DNA of 64,000 nt from Ophioderma brevispina (GCA_023653785.1 JAMKCH010005394.1:1-64000); one strand, 5' to 3'. Shown: positions 12,036-23,412, numbered from the stretch's first letter. A program made the numbers and translations. The notes: generated by a model not told the origin, from the sequence alone.

Positions 12036-12399
12036 ATTATACACTTTCCTGAACTTTTCCACAACAGCAGAAGGCAAGAGATCACAGACAAACCATTATT
12101 ATACAAATTCTACTGACTACAGCAACCAAGCCCAGTGTGTAACATGAATGCTACAAGCTAGTGTAGTTACTAACTCTGGTCTAACTAGTAATGCAGTGAT
12201 AGTATACCTATAAACCATGGTTTAATCCAGTTCTAATCGGGATTGAATAGATTAATAAACCTAGAGCTGGTGCTGTGCATGAGCAGGTGAGCAAACATGC
12301 TACAGTTATGCAAGTGATTTGTGATTTTGAAAGTCGTGCAAAGAACAAGCAGTTCTCGAACCGCTGGTTTCACCTGCTTTAGCAATCCACCTTTCCTTC

Positions 12400-12875
12400 A
12401 TTCTTATTTTGTAACTTGACCTCAGATGACCTTTGACCTTTGCAAATGACCCTTTACCTTATATGAAAAGTTCACATGTTGCATGTATGGCCCAAGTTTG
12501 GTTGCAATTGGACTTGAACTGATTATGCCAATTTGATGATTTCAGCCTATTTTATAATTTGACCTTATGAACTTTGACTTTGGTATGCGACCTTTGACCA
12601 CATCATCATATGAAGGTTCCCAAGGGGCATCTATGACCACCAAATTCTGTAGCAATTTGACTTTTAGTTGAATGAGGCCAATGTGATCTTTTCAGCCCAT
12701 AACTTGACCTCATATGATCTTTAACCTTGATCACATTATCATATGAAAGGTCCCAAGGAGCATCTATGACCCAATTTCGGTGACTTTTACTTCTTGAATG
12801 AGAAACTCTCCAAAACTTTAACCTTTTGAGTACTGGTAGGTGTCGCCTCCTGCAATCCTTGCAGGCGACACAATA
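12400..12875. repeat. GACCTTTGAC-type dispersed repeat with terminal hairpin
   Basis: Phrases such as TGACCTTTGACCT (12427-12439) and repeated ACATCATCATATGAA-like segments give a decayed internal periodicity of about 130 bp. The right end has the inverted pair TGTCGCCT/AGGCGACA around 12840-12872. It is non-coding and related to the repeats at 3.8-4.3 and 28.5 kb. Confidence 0.5.
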
Positions 12876-13222
12876 AGAAATTATGACATATGAACTAAAG
12901 TTGAAGTATTTATTCTAAAATGTATATGTTATGCAAATTTGCAACTTAAATTTCTTTATCACTTTTTGTGAGCTACATTCTCTATGAATGATAGCTATGT
13001 GCCTAGCCTAAGCATAAAAATTTAGAGATGTCTGCCTATGTGTGGTTAGACTGTGCTGGATATTGAACCAGATCTTCCAAACTGAGGTCCCAGGTTCAAT
13101 GCCCAAGCAGGACATCTCAAACTATTTCCTCTTGTTACTATGACAGCAAACCCATTAAGCATGAAACAACACGCAAGCTATTCTTCAAGTACGAATAAGC
13201 ATTTTCTCTTCAAAATTCTTAC

Positions 13223-13354
13223 TAGGTATTTCGCAGTGATTGCCGACAAAACCGGCAGGGCAAACACAAAAATAATTGCGGCCTCCGTTGGCTACAATGC
13301 AAGGAGCTCCATTGGCACATGGGCTTGGGTTGCAAAGATTGCCCGATGATATGG
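13223..13354 (-). CDS. EGF-like domain exon
   Basis: This 132-nt, 44-residue exon is in phase 1-1. The acceptor is AAATTTTTTCAG and the donor GTAAGAATT. Six cysteines are in register (NLCNPSPC, ANGAPC, YFCVC, GNHC). CANGAPC lacks the O-fucose Ser/Thr. It ends CEIPS, as do the exons at 19703 and 20245. Confidence 0.9.
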
Positions 13355-13687
13355 CTGAAAAAATTTTACACAGAGACACAAAAAAGTCAGAAAACCTCCA
13401 TAGTCCATACATTTCAACAAATAATTTAGCAAAGTTGATATGCGCTCAGAATCTATCGTTTCTTGAACAAAACATCTCTAACTTTCTCTGCAAAAATCAA
13501 GTGGCCAAGACAGCTACTTACTCACATATATAGTTTGTTAAAGGCATACCACACATGTACATACCATGTGTACGTATACTTTGCAAATGTGTTGAACAAT
13601 AATTAAACCTTAACTATAAACCCAATTCTAACCCTAACTCCGAATTCTTCAGTATGTACATGGTGCATTTCGTAGATGCCACCCCAA

Positions 13688-14800
13688 TTAAGGACAGTGT
13701 CAACCCTGAGTTTCCGAGTATCTATTTTGGTTTGTAACTTTGCAAATATTTGATTATTGTATGTAAAAGTATACATTTCTGGAAAGAAAATTGGACGATG
13801 AACCCGATGGTGGCATCAGATTAATGTAAAACTTTCCGTATTTTGAGAAAAATACTAAAAAAACATGATTTTGCCCCAAAATTTTCAGACAGCATAACAA
13901 AAACAATTTGAATTTTCATGATTTCTTATGTTATTTTTTAGAAACAAGACAAATTTGTCTAGGAACGTTTCTTTTCATTTCTTTTAAATAGAGCTTACTT
14001 TTCGAAATATTAGGAAAAATGTCAAAAAGTGTGATTTTTACTTTTCTTTTCCAAAATTTGAGTGTATATTGGAGATTATCTTTAGTTAGAAATCGAAAAA
14101 TTGAGAAAACCGTTCCTAGAGAAGACCGATTGCTATCGTAGGAAAGTTAAACATTACCTTTTACTTTGGTATTTTTGGAGATATCTTGTCTGAAAATTTG
14201 CCAAATTTTGCGAAAATTGAACATTGCGAAAATTGAACATTGAGAAAATCTGTGTTTTAGTAAAAAAGTGACTTTTCACGCCAATTCAAGCTGTCTCTTT
14301 CTCAAATAACTTTATCTTTGAACTCCAAAATTGAGTATTTTGTGCAAGTGATAAAAATACATCTTTATGCACTATTGAATCAAACATCTTTTGTCTCCAA
14401 CTCCAGAAATCAGAAGAAATTGAAATATCATCTGGTCTAAATTAGCGCTTTGTTTACATTTTCAAATATTGTTTTTCGTTTTTCCAAGATGCGTTCGCAC
14501 AATAAGTACATTAAAATACGCGTACGCTTCATTACGCAGCAAAAATTCACCGCGCAACGCGATGCTGCGCCTTGCACCTGACGGCGTGAAATGTGCTTAA
14601 ATTCCCGCCGTTAAGACCATGTGGTTTTGTGACTTTAAATGGTCAAATAGCTGTTTTAAATCGGCAAAAAATACAGCCCAGGATTGTCTGCATTGGATAA
14701 CCTTTGTTGGTAACGATAGAACACAGGTTGATGTTAAAAATGGTGCAAAAATCAGAAATTTGTGTAAAAACAAAAGCACTAGGGTTGACACTGCCCTTAA
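13688..14800. mobile_element. 1.1-kb TTAA-bounded element with 20-bp TIR
   Basis: The left end is TTAAGGACAGTGTCAACCCT. The right end, reversed, is TTAAGGGCAGTGTCAACCCT, 19 of 20 identical, with TTAA at both edges. The 1113-bp interior is AT-rich and holds only short frames with no transposase likeness. It is probably a non-autonomous piggyBac-like element inserted in an intron. Confidence 0.8.
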
Positions 14801-15176
14801 CCCACCGAGTGTTGTGAGTACTTGATCCATCATGATGGTACTCCAAATTGTTAATGACAACTAAAATAATAAGTGCAGTCTTACTTATTAACCAAAAATG
14901 TCAGCCACTTTATGTAATTGTTATGTAATGATCCTTAAATTGGGTTAAAACTTTTCACTACAGTGCAAAGATACCAAAAGTATCAACATTATGAATACCA
15001 CATAAAAAACTCACTGGCAATTTTAGAATAGCAACTATTTTGAGGGAAATACATTGGCTTAATTGCTGCAGTCACCCACAATTCTGTCGCCTAAAACTAC
15101 TTTTTTTCTTTCTAGCTTGTTACAAAAGAATGCCAGCAAAAATACAATTTATGGTGTTAACAATTCTTATTCTTAT

Positions 15177-15296
15177 GGGTTTGACAGTTGGTGCCAGTAA
15201 AACCTGGAGCACACTGGCAAAGGTAGGTGCTGACCCCACCGTTGCCATGGATACACGTTCCTCCATTCTGACAAGGTGCTGCAAGGCAGGCGTTTA
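15177..15296 (-). CDS. EGF-like domain exon with non-canonical donor
   Basis: This 40-residue module has six cysteines (NACLAAPC, QNGGTC, YLCQC, GTNC). CQNGGTC is an O-fucose site. The acceptor is CTTTTACAG. At the donor, where every sister exon has GTAAGAA, this one has ATAAGAA: a single G-to-A change destroys the GT. The next in-phase GT is GTTAAC, 15 nt downstream, which would add K-N-K-N-type residues and keep phase 1. Either that cryptic site is used, the exon is skipped (harmlessly, since it is phase 1-1), or the base is an error. Confidence 0.75.
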
Positions 15297-15637
15297 CTGT
15301 AAAAGTTCGTTAAAACAGTACAAAATCAATGACCGGTAATACACAGATTTCCACACCTGTAAATGTAAATATGCTTGCATCAAAGTCAGGCGTGATTTTC
15401 AAATTACTTTATAGTTATATTTTAAAATAAACGTAAAACAGAGCACAATTTTGAAAGATACACAAAGAGCGTATAACAAATAACAATTTTGAAGGAGTCC
15501 TCTGGTCATCTTAATTTATAGTTTTCAGGCTCTCCATGCACTTTCCCTGGAAAACAGTTGTCGTATTAAATTTTATAAGATGTGGCAAAACATGACAGAA
15601 CAACAGCATTATTTAACACAATGAAGTACATTACAAC

Positions 15638-15896
15638 CAGGCCCGTATGCAGGGGGTGCGAGGGGTGCAGTCATACCTACAAAATTCCACGAAAAGGGCA
15701 AAAGGTCCACTTTTTGTTGACTTTTTTTGATAAAAAGATCCAAAGTTGACAAAAAGTCCACTATTTGGTGATGAGATGTTCAAAAATTCCAAAAAGGACC
15801 ACTTATAGAGGGGTTAGGTCCACATTTACCCAAAAAAAATCCACTTTTTTATGCCGCCCCCTCCTCCCAGTAAATAAATCCTGCATATGGCCCCTG
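15638..15896. mobile_element. hAT-like non-autonomous element
   Basis: Ends CAGGCCCGTATGCAGG and CCTGCATATGGCCCCTG are inverted repeats. Flanking 8-mers are ATTACAAC (15630-15637) and ATTACAAT (15897-15904), matching at 7 of 8. The interior has AAAGTCCAC/GTGGACTTTTT phrases as in the element at 1820. There is no transposase. Confidence 0.8.
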
Positions 15897-16739
15897 ATTA
15901 CAATAGCTAACATCAAAAACATATTGAAACAAGTTGAGACTGAAACTTTGTAACCAGCACCTTGAGAAAGAAAGGGAAAGAATGTTAAACGTTAGTATTG
16001 AGTCGGATAAGAAAATAATACACCCAGAACTGAAAAAAGGCAGTTTGCCTAAAATAGGCTTGTCAGAAAATTGCCAGCGAGCTACGTACAGTAGTTTCAA
16101 CCCCAGGAGCGCCATACTCATTGTACAGACTTTCAGCACGTGCTTGGATGTGCATGGTCCTATTCACTGTTCACTGCAACTGATAGGCGGCACTGGGTAA
16201 CAGTGGGGGGGGGGGGTGGGGTGGGGGGTTTCTCAACACAAATGACCATACAGGGACGTGCCACCAAGGGGGTGAAACGCATTAAAACCAGTCGTCCGTG
16301 CTGGGCGCTGACATTTTGAATATTGCCACGGAATAATTTCAGTTTGGGTGCTTGTATACACACATAATGTCACTTCGATAAAAAACAATCCCGCCAATTT
16401 GATGTGGGTGCATTGGGTGGTTAAATTTTGTCCTACCCATGGCCACACAACGAATGAAATGACACATCAGTCGTTTTGATTTAAATCACCACGCCTCAAT
16501 GAATACATCTTTTCACCTAAGCGCGCATTGCATTATGAGAAAAAAGAGTATCTGAGCACAATGACCCAGGTACACCTGGCCACCTCTAACACATACATTA
16601 ATTTGTATCACAACCGATTAGTGTATATGCAAAGCGGCACGGACAGTATGTGGAGAAGCGGAGGCAGCCATTGCTTTCTATTGTTGGTCTCTAGGTTTTC
16701 TTTGTGGTCGGCAAAAATGCGAGACGGTGAATTCTAAAT

Positions 16740-17240
16740 ATTACGTAGCGTTTTGCCTCTCTATCTATATAGAACCTCTTTGCGTGCCACAGACATCGTC
16801 CCATTTTCAGCCTTCTGGTATATCAATGACCCATTTTTCATGCCAATTTTGGTATAGCAATGGGTCATTTTTTCAAATTTTCTCAAAATTGTTGAAAAAT
16901 TAGTCAAATTTTCTCAGATTCTGAGGCCAAAATTTTCCAATTTGCTTAAAATGTCAAAATTTGTGGTGAAAATGGCAAAATTGGGTGGTAAATTTGGCCC
17001 AAAATTTGCATCTCTGCTATAGCTATGGTCCTGTTTGGCAAAACTGGTATAGATATTGGTCCTACTTACAGAGTCTCGGAGGCACGTCCTACCCAAACCA
17101 ACATTGAGAACCCCCCGGGCACTGGGTATACGCGCGCGCGTCATCACTTCATACTTCAAGACAAGACAAAGTACGCCTGCCTTCATACAGCATTTGTGAT
17201 TGCCTATTTACATCATACACTGATTTCAACAACCACTTGA
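16740..17240. repeat. Dispersed repeat, partly shared with 26.6 and 30.0 kb
   Basis: The segment from ATGGGTCATTTTTTCAAA to TCTCGGAGGCACGTCCTACC resembles 26.58-26.73 kb. The part reading CACTGGGTATACGCGCGC and CTTCAAGACAAGACAAAGTA matches, inverted, 30.0-30.08 kb. A G-run at 16204-16230 lies just left. No coding signal was found. Confidence 0.5.
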
Positions 17241-17724
17241 AATGCACCTTCTGAATATCTAAATGCTAGCCCTCTTTAGCCCTACCGCCATTCTTACCAT
17301 GTCACTGATTGGCTAAGAAATAGCGCAATTTCCATTGTGACCAATCGGCAGATAGTACTCATAGGTTGGTATTCTAAAGGGAGTCTAACTTTAAAACAGG
17401 GTTAGTCCTACAAGAGTGGACTTTTTTTCCCTTTCAAAATACTGAAAGTTAAATTAACAGGTGAGAAAATTCCATGGGCCGCAAAGCCCATCATGCCTCA
17501 TGGATGGGCCGCAAAACCCACCATGAGGAATTTTCTCATTTGTTACAGCACAATTTTAGATTAAGTTGGGAGGAAAAAAGGTCCACTCATGTAGGACTAC
17601 CATGGTTTAAATCCGGGTCTAAAGTTAGACTCTATTTCAGAATACTAGCCATAGAGGCTAAGTACAAGAGACCTGAAAGGGCACGGTTCAGGTTTTTGGT
17701 GAAGATAAAGTTAATGATTCTCTT
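17241..17724. other. Intron segment with short inverted phrases
   Basis: It contains CATGGGCCGCAAAGCCCA and GATGGGCCGCAAAACCCA, two near-copies each with a small internal palindrome, and AGTAGGACTAACCC-like phrases near 17400 and 17590 in inverse order (GTTAGTCCTACAAGAGTGGAC/GTCCACTCATGTAGGACTAC). It is probably a decayed foldback repeat with no gene. Confidence 0.4.
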
Positions 17725-18660
17725 TATATACAGATAGGGATTTTGATTAGTTTTTGACTTAGTTTCATTTTGAAAAGGAGAAGTTTAGTTGGTACTGTTT
17801 CCAGTAGGAAGCACTTAATCACCTGATTAGTTTTAAGCCAGTGAAGATGACTGGATGGATAGTCTAATGAGTAGGGATTTTGGGAAATTATAATGAGTAG
17901 GATTTTTGATGAGTGTGAGTTAGGAATTTTCATTTTTTAGTACATTTGTGGGCAAGCGGCCCCGGGCAAGAGGTTAGTTGAGATAAGAGAATTTCTTGGA
18001 CATGACATATGTGTGCATAGTGTCTTGAATGAACTGCGTCTACATGCAATTCAACAGTACTTTGTTTTGGCAGGGAAGCGGAGTGACATAGTAACATGTC
18101 CAAGAAATTATGAGCAGAGTACAGTTGGGTAAAAGCTTTAATTTGGTTTAGCTAAAGGTGGGGAAGATAAGCTTAGTGATTGAACAGTATAACAAGTAGG
18201 GATTTTGATAAGTCTAGGTTAGGGATTTTCATTTTGAGTAAGTTTTTCGGGTAAGAGTTTTAGTTGAGGTAAGAGACACAAATTAGTTGGGTAAAAGCTT
18301 TCATTCTGTTTAGCTTTAAGGCAGAGAAGATCGGCTTATTGAACAGAATAATGAGTAGGGATTTTGATAGTGTGGGTTACGGATTTTGATGAGTCTGAGT
18401 TAGGAATTTTGAGTAAGTTTGAGGACAGGTGGTTTTAGTTGCGGTAAGAGACACTTAGTTGGGTAAAGCTTTCATTAGTTTTATCTTTGAGGCAGTGAAG
18501 ATAGGCTAAGTGTTTGAACAGTATAATGAGTAGGGATTTTGATACATCTGGGTTAGGGGATTTTGTTGAGCCTGAGTTAGGGATTTTCATTTTTAGTAAG
18601 TTTTAGGGTAAGAGGTTTTAGTTGCAGTAAGAGACATTTAGTTGGGTAACAGGTGTTTTA
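17725..18660. repeat. Intronic satellite, ~165-bp unit, at least 4 copies
   Basis: AGTTGGGTAAAAGCTTT recurs near 18122, 18283, 18452 and 18640. Each is followed by AATGAGTAGGGATTTTGAT, GAGTTAGGGATTTTCATTTT and GGTAAGAGACA. Unit length varies from 160 to 187 bp. A more decayed part begins near 17725. It is non-coding. Confidence 0.8.
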
Positions 18661-18877
18661 ATGTTTAGGTATGATGAGGTTTTATCTTGGATAAATGGCT
18701 CATGTATGAAATGGTTGATTAATCCAAGTTTACGCAAATAATTAAATGCTATTAAAGTAAGAAGTGTTATAAATAAGTTGCATATGTATGTTATCAGTAT
18801 TCAGCAATAGTTTCTTCCCAATATATAAGATCGGCACAATGTTAATAAATCCCAAAATATTTGAATTATAAGCTTAC

Positions 18878-19009
18878 AAGAAGTTTCACAATTTGTGCCT
18901 GTATACTCTGCAGGACATCGACAAAGGTACCTGGAGCCTGATCCGTCTCCTTGGAAACAGGTGCCGCCATTTAAACATGGACTAGAACTGCAGGGTTCAT
19001 CTGGGGGTA
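18878..19009 (-). CDS. EGF-like domain exon
   Basis: This 132-nt, 44-residue exon is in phase 1-1. The acceptor is TCAATTTTCAG and the donor GTAAGCTTA. Six cysteines are present ([23 protein letters not shown]). CSSSPC matches the O-glucose consensus and CLNGGTC the O-fucose consensus, so it is the most Notch-like module of the set. It lies about 220 bp beyond the satellite. Confidence 0.9.
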
Positions 19010-19702
19010 CTGAAAATTGATGTCAAAATCAACAACTATTTCCAAGCAAAATTTACTTTGAAAAGAGGGAGGAAAGAATTGGTAATTATAAATACAAGTT
19101 ACCTGCTCCCACAAAAAAGCCATAAGTCACAAATATGATATTTAGACAATTTACTCCATATTTTTTGGTTTTATTATAAGTTCATGAGTGCACAACTTCA
19201 AAAACTACTGCAACATTTTGAGCTAACTTTTTAGCTATACTAAGAAGTGTGCATGAAAAAAACAATATTTTCCATAGACTTATGTAGTTAATTTTGGAGA
19301 AGATGTATATTTTAATATAATGGTTTTATTGCCAAACCCCCAATTTTTTGTCTTGAAATTTTCATTCATATCATTCAAATTATATTTATGTGAAGATTGC
19401 AAGGAATATTATGGCATGAAATTGACCCAAATTCCTTAAAAAGCTTTCCAAATAGAACCAAAAAATAAAGTTTGTTTTTTCCATTTGCAAGATGGCCACA
19501 CTAAATGCTACTTACATTAAGATAATGAAAAGATCAATTTCAATTAGGCCTAATTTCTCTTAATTCTTTAGTGATTTTATGCCAGCCTTTTTTACTCAAT
19601 TGTGAGTTTCAGTACATGCTCCAAGGAAAAGGCAGTTCTTTTTTTTCTCTCTCTCTTTAAGAAATTTATTAATAACTTTTCAATATTAAATCAACATCTT
19701 AC

Positions 19703-19825
19703 TGGGTATTTCACAGTTGGCTCCCGTGTAACCAGTGGCACACTGGCACAAATAAGCATTAGGATTGCCGCTTAATTGGAAACAGGTACCGCCGTTAATA
19801 CAAGGTGTTGAAATGCATACATCCA
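19703..19825 (-). CDS. EGF-like domain exon, tandem copy A
   Basis: This 123-nt, 41-residue exon is in phase 1-1. The acceptor is CTACTTTTCAG and the donor GTAAGATGT. The module (DVCISTPC, INGGTC, YLCQC, GANC) has both O-glucose (CISTPC) and O-fucose (CINGGTC) consensus sites. It differs from the exon at 20245 at eight bases, six of them silent. The surrounding intron is duplicated too, with a repeat offset of about 542 bp. Confidence 0.92.
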
Positions 19826-20244
19826 CTGAAAAGTAGTAAAAATTGTTGAAAAATATTCATCAAGCCCACACATATCTTCAACAAAATAGGTCAGTCTTCT
19901 TTAAAAACAAGTTTTATTAAGTCATAAAACTCACTGGCCAAAAAGCAAAGGTGGTCAAATCGGTCAGGACTTTTTCTTTTAACTTTTTGTACATCCCCCA
20001 ACATTACATAACATATTCCTCCATTAAAATCTGGTAATGAGACAAATGGATTCACTTAAAAAGCTTTAAAATAAGAAAAAAAAAGATTGGTCTCTATTTC
20101 ATTTCCAAGTTGACCACACTAAATGCTACTTGTATTACGCTATTGAAAATTACTAATTAAAATATTTTCTCATTTACATATTTTGTTAATATTTTTTTTC
20201 TCTGTAAAGTGCTAACTTGCTTGATTGCTTAATCAACATCTTAC

Positions 20245-20367
20245 TGGGTATTTCGCAGTTGGCTCCAGTGTAACCAGCGGCACACCGGCACAAATAAGCA
20301 TTAGGATTGCCGCTTAATTGAAAACAGGTACCACCATTTATACAAGGTGTTGAAATGCATACATCCA
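20245..20367 (-). CDS. EGF-like domain exon, tandem copy B
   Basis: Sister of the exon at 19703, with the same length, phase, splice sites and modification motifs. The two protein differences are Gln to Arg (YLCRC) and Thr to Ala (CAAGYTG). The excess of silent changes indicates both copies are under purifying selection and encode protein. Confidence 0.92.
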
Positions 20368-20619
20368 CTGAAAAGTAGTACAAATTGTTCAAAATATTTA
20401 CCAACTCCATACATAGCTTCAACAAACGGGTCAATCTTCTTGAAAGTAAAGCAGCCTCACTGACCAAAAAGCAAACCTGGTCCATTGGTCATGATTTTTT
20501 TTGGGGGGAAGGGGTTATTTTCCTGCATTTTAAACACGAACACATACACAAACTTGGGCTTTTTTGTTGTTGCAGATTTCCATCTAAAATTTTGAAAAAT
20601 ATTGTGTGTGTGTGTGTTA

Positions 20620-20763
20620 TATTTTAAAATTATAACAAAAACATTTTGATACGTGCTTTTAGCTAGGCTCTAAGCAAAATTACTTTTTTAGAATTAAAAT
20701 TATAACAAAAACATTTTGATACATGCTTTTAGCTAGGCTTAAAGCAAAATTACTTTTTTAGAA
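20620..20763. repeat. Two-copy tandem repeat, ~72 bp
   Basis: The segment AAATTATAACAAAAACATTT...AAAATTACTTTTTTAGAAT occurs twice in a row with four or so differences. It is preceded by a short (TG)n tract at 20602-20616. Confidence 0.8.
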
Positions 20764-21056
20764 TATGGGCCAAAGTATTTTTTCAAGTCTTATTAAGGTA
20801 CTTTCAGGTACTACATTTTTTTTTTCTGAGGTGGATACTAAAATTGGTAGGATAGTTTTGTAGACTTGGATAAAGACTAGGGGATCACCAGGTACAACAA
20901 ATAGCATGGGTAGTAGCGTCATGTCATAACCTACATGATGACCAAATTTAGATGCAATAGCTTTAACAGAAAAAGAAATTATTTACTTTTTTGTGAACAA
21001 AACATTGTCATTTCATAAGCTGGATTTTGCTGTACAATCCATTCAGGAACTGTTAG

Positions 21057-21847
21057 TTAAAGGGATTAGCAGCGATAATGCGAGAGAATAAAAAAAATGT
21101 GGAAATGCATTTTTAAACTTATAAGGGATAAGTGTGTACAATTCCATATAACTGCTTTAATGTTGAAACAAACCACCAAATAGTGAAAAAAATGAAGTAT
21201 TTGAGGATATTTGTCATACCGTCTCCCGCAAATAGACATACAGTGACGGCATCTCAAAATCTGCACTAAACAGCTGATTGTGGTTTACACCAGTACAAAA
21301 TAACCAAAGATCAATAATGTTTGTATTTGAGGTCAAACTGTATTGATCATGGTGCACAATATCACGCTGAAAATCTGTGATATACAGCGGGAAAGGCTTT
21401 TTTTGATCTCAAGTCGGAATTTTGATACGCACATATAGAAATTACAGAATCAGATAAAAAGTACTGCCTTGTCTATAACCCTAACCCTGATGTCGGTTTC
21501 TAGCCTATCTCCCGGAGGAACTGAAGGAGTGAGGGAAGAGCCCCATGACCCGGGATAGCACGCTACGGCGGTGTCGCTGGCCCGGCCAGCAATTTCGTGC
21601 CCATATGAGTCTTGGTTTGATGACGTCATCGCTACTTTCTGGACTTAGTGCATTTTTCTCAACTAACACAGTGAGTTTTGGTGAGATTTAGCTGTGCTAG
21701 GGTTAATACACAGATTTCAAGTTCAAGAAGCCGAACCACGTGCAGGTTATGTTCGTATATCCATGCCAGTAACAAAAATATAAAAATATGAGTTTTAATG
21801 ATTTTTTTCGATGTTTCGGATTAGCAAATCACTGCTAATCCCTTTAA
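21057..21847. mobile_element. TTAA-bounded element (AGGGATTAGCAG family)
   Basis: The left end is TTAAAGGGATTAGCAGCGAT. The right end, reversed, is TTAAAGGGATTAGCAGTGAT, 19 of 20 identical, with TTAA at both edges. The 791-bp interior includes a higher-GC stretch (21490-21620) but no transposase. It ends only 62 bp from the EGF exon at 21909. Confidence 0.75.
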
Positions 21848-21908
21848 GTACTCTTAATTAGATTTTTTATTTAAACTACTTTCCACATGGGCTTTATAAC
21901 AATCTTAC

Positions 21909-22034
21909 TAGTTATCTGACAAGTGGGTCCTGTAAAACCAGCGGCACACTGACAAAAATATGAGTTATCTCCGTTCAAAACAGGGTTGCCACCATTTAAA
22001 CATGGATTCGCAGAGCAAGGTAAAACTGGAGTAG
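21909..22034 (-). CDS. EGF-like domain exon lacking Cys3
   Basis: This 126-nt exon is open in phase 1-1. The acceptor is CTCAGCTAG (four bases inside an upstream CAG) and the donor GTAAGATTG. C1, C2, C4, C5 and C6 are present (LPCSANPC, YFCQC, GPTC). Where C3 should be, the frame reads NGGNPVLNG instead of NGGTCVLNG-type sequence. The local bases suit compensating small indels, so this is either a real loss of the C1-C3 disulfide or sequence error at the edge of the noisy patch. Confidence 0.7.
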
Positions 22035-22177
22035 CTAGCTGAGAAATGCATGTACAAACTATTTTAATTGGGTGAACTAGTATCATATATTATTTCTTTA
22101 TTTATGAGAAAATAGGACTAATTCAGTTGATGATTGAAAGGGCATGTTTGTATTCTAATATTTCTTGAGAATCTTAC

Positions 22178-22292
22178 TAGGTGTTTGGCAGTGTCCCAGT
22201 AAAGCCTTCAGCACACTGCAGAAGCGAAATAAGCCAACATTGCCTAGGTGCAGGTTCGCACATTTTGACATGGATGTGAAAGACAGGCATAA
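22178..22292 (-). pseudogene. EGF-like exon broken by frameshifts
   Basis: Canonical donor GTAAGATTC and acceptor TCTTGTAG bracket a 115-nt segment. In pieces it reads ACLSHPCQN, then RTC, LGNVGLFRFC and CAEGFTGT, in changing frames with an internal TAG. Several single-base indels are needed to explain it. It may be a decayed exon or low-quality sequence, and the same pattern affects the next two exons to the right. Confidence 0.7.
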
Positions 22293-23300
22293 CTACAAGA
22301 GAAGAAGGAAATTATTTATTGGGGAAAAAATATGCTTTTCAAAATGGTTTAACGGAAACATACTTAAAGCGGCACTGGCACATTTTCACAAAATATGATT
22401 TCTTTAAATAGCTCTCAAATGAATAGTCTAGGTCATTGGAAGAATAGCGATACATTTAACCATATTATTTTGAAAAAAAAACATACTCAAAAAAACAGAT
22501 AGGGATGTCAATAAGAGGTTAAAGATATGCAGGTAATTTGTAGGCTAAACTTTAAGTTTTCCATTAACTTTAAAACAAATGGTCATCTCAAACCGCTATC
22601 ATGCCTTTACTCATTGATATTAAACCCACAAAGGTCCAGACCGGTCAAACAGGGTACATGATGTGGGAAACATGCATATGGCGTGTGTTTTCTTGTGTTT
22701 CAATGCCATTTCGTCGTCTGCTGAATTAATGGCACCGCGCGACATTAATTATAAAATCGTTGTGTTTACTATTAGGACGCTGATTTGGTATTAGTCATTT
22801 CAGGTGAGGGCTAGTGTAATATAAAAGCTTTTCAACCATCAAAAATATCAATTTTGAAAAATCATGAGGTCGCACTAGTTTTCAAAGTTTGCCGGGTCTC
22901 TTAAAGCATCAATTCCCCCCCCCCGAACCCACCCCCCCCACCATGTATTTTAGTTTCATCCTAAAATAGATTGTATCCTTTAATTACAAGTTTTAAGAAG
23001 TCATGACCCTGAATTCTCATATATAAGGTCATTTGGGATAAAATCAGTTTTAATTTAAATCTTTGGCTACTAAAAAAATAATCTTTCATCATCGAATCAT
23101 ATCCAATAGACAATGCATTATGGGGATTGAACAAACTGATTGTTATATTCTTTTTTAAAAAAGAATGATTTATGGGGAAATAAAGCAGCAGCTTATGTTA
23201 CCTTTAAGTCTTACTTAGATGCATTGTTATGGTTTGTAGTGACAATCTTATGAAATATGCCAAATGAAAATAGGTTATGAAAACCACAGAAATCTCTTAC
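22293..23300. other. Intron, no supported feature
   Basis: AT-rich sequence with C-runs at 22914-22940. No further EGF signature is present. Base-level accuracy here is doubtful, judging from the flanking broken exons. Confidence 0.4.
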
Positions 23301-23412
23301 TCGCGATTTCACAGTTTGTTCCTGCTAGGCCAGGTGTACTTGGCACCGATAATTGTTGCCTAATTCAGACACGTTGCACCATTTTGGCAAGGATTTGAAA
23401 GACATGGTAACA
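23301..23412 (-). pseudogene. EGF-like exon broken by two frameshifts
   Basis: The acceptor is TTTTCTCCAG and the donor GTAAGAGAT. The first half reads LPCLSNPCQNGATCLN in frame and then hits TAG. LGNNYRCQ and PGLAGTNCEIAS-type segments follow in other frames. Two missing bases account for the damage. Its splice sites and module are otherwise typical. Confidence 0.7.

Noticed and set aside
12340..12370. B-box-like GCGGTTCGAGAAC on the minus strand
   Set aside because: There is no A-box or tRNA-like stem around it, so it is likely chance or a very old relic.
21480..21500. Short CTAACCCTAACCC-like telomeric motif (also near 13625)
   Set aside because: Fewer than two perfect units are present; this is not an array.
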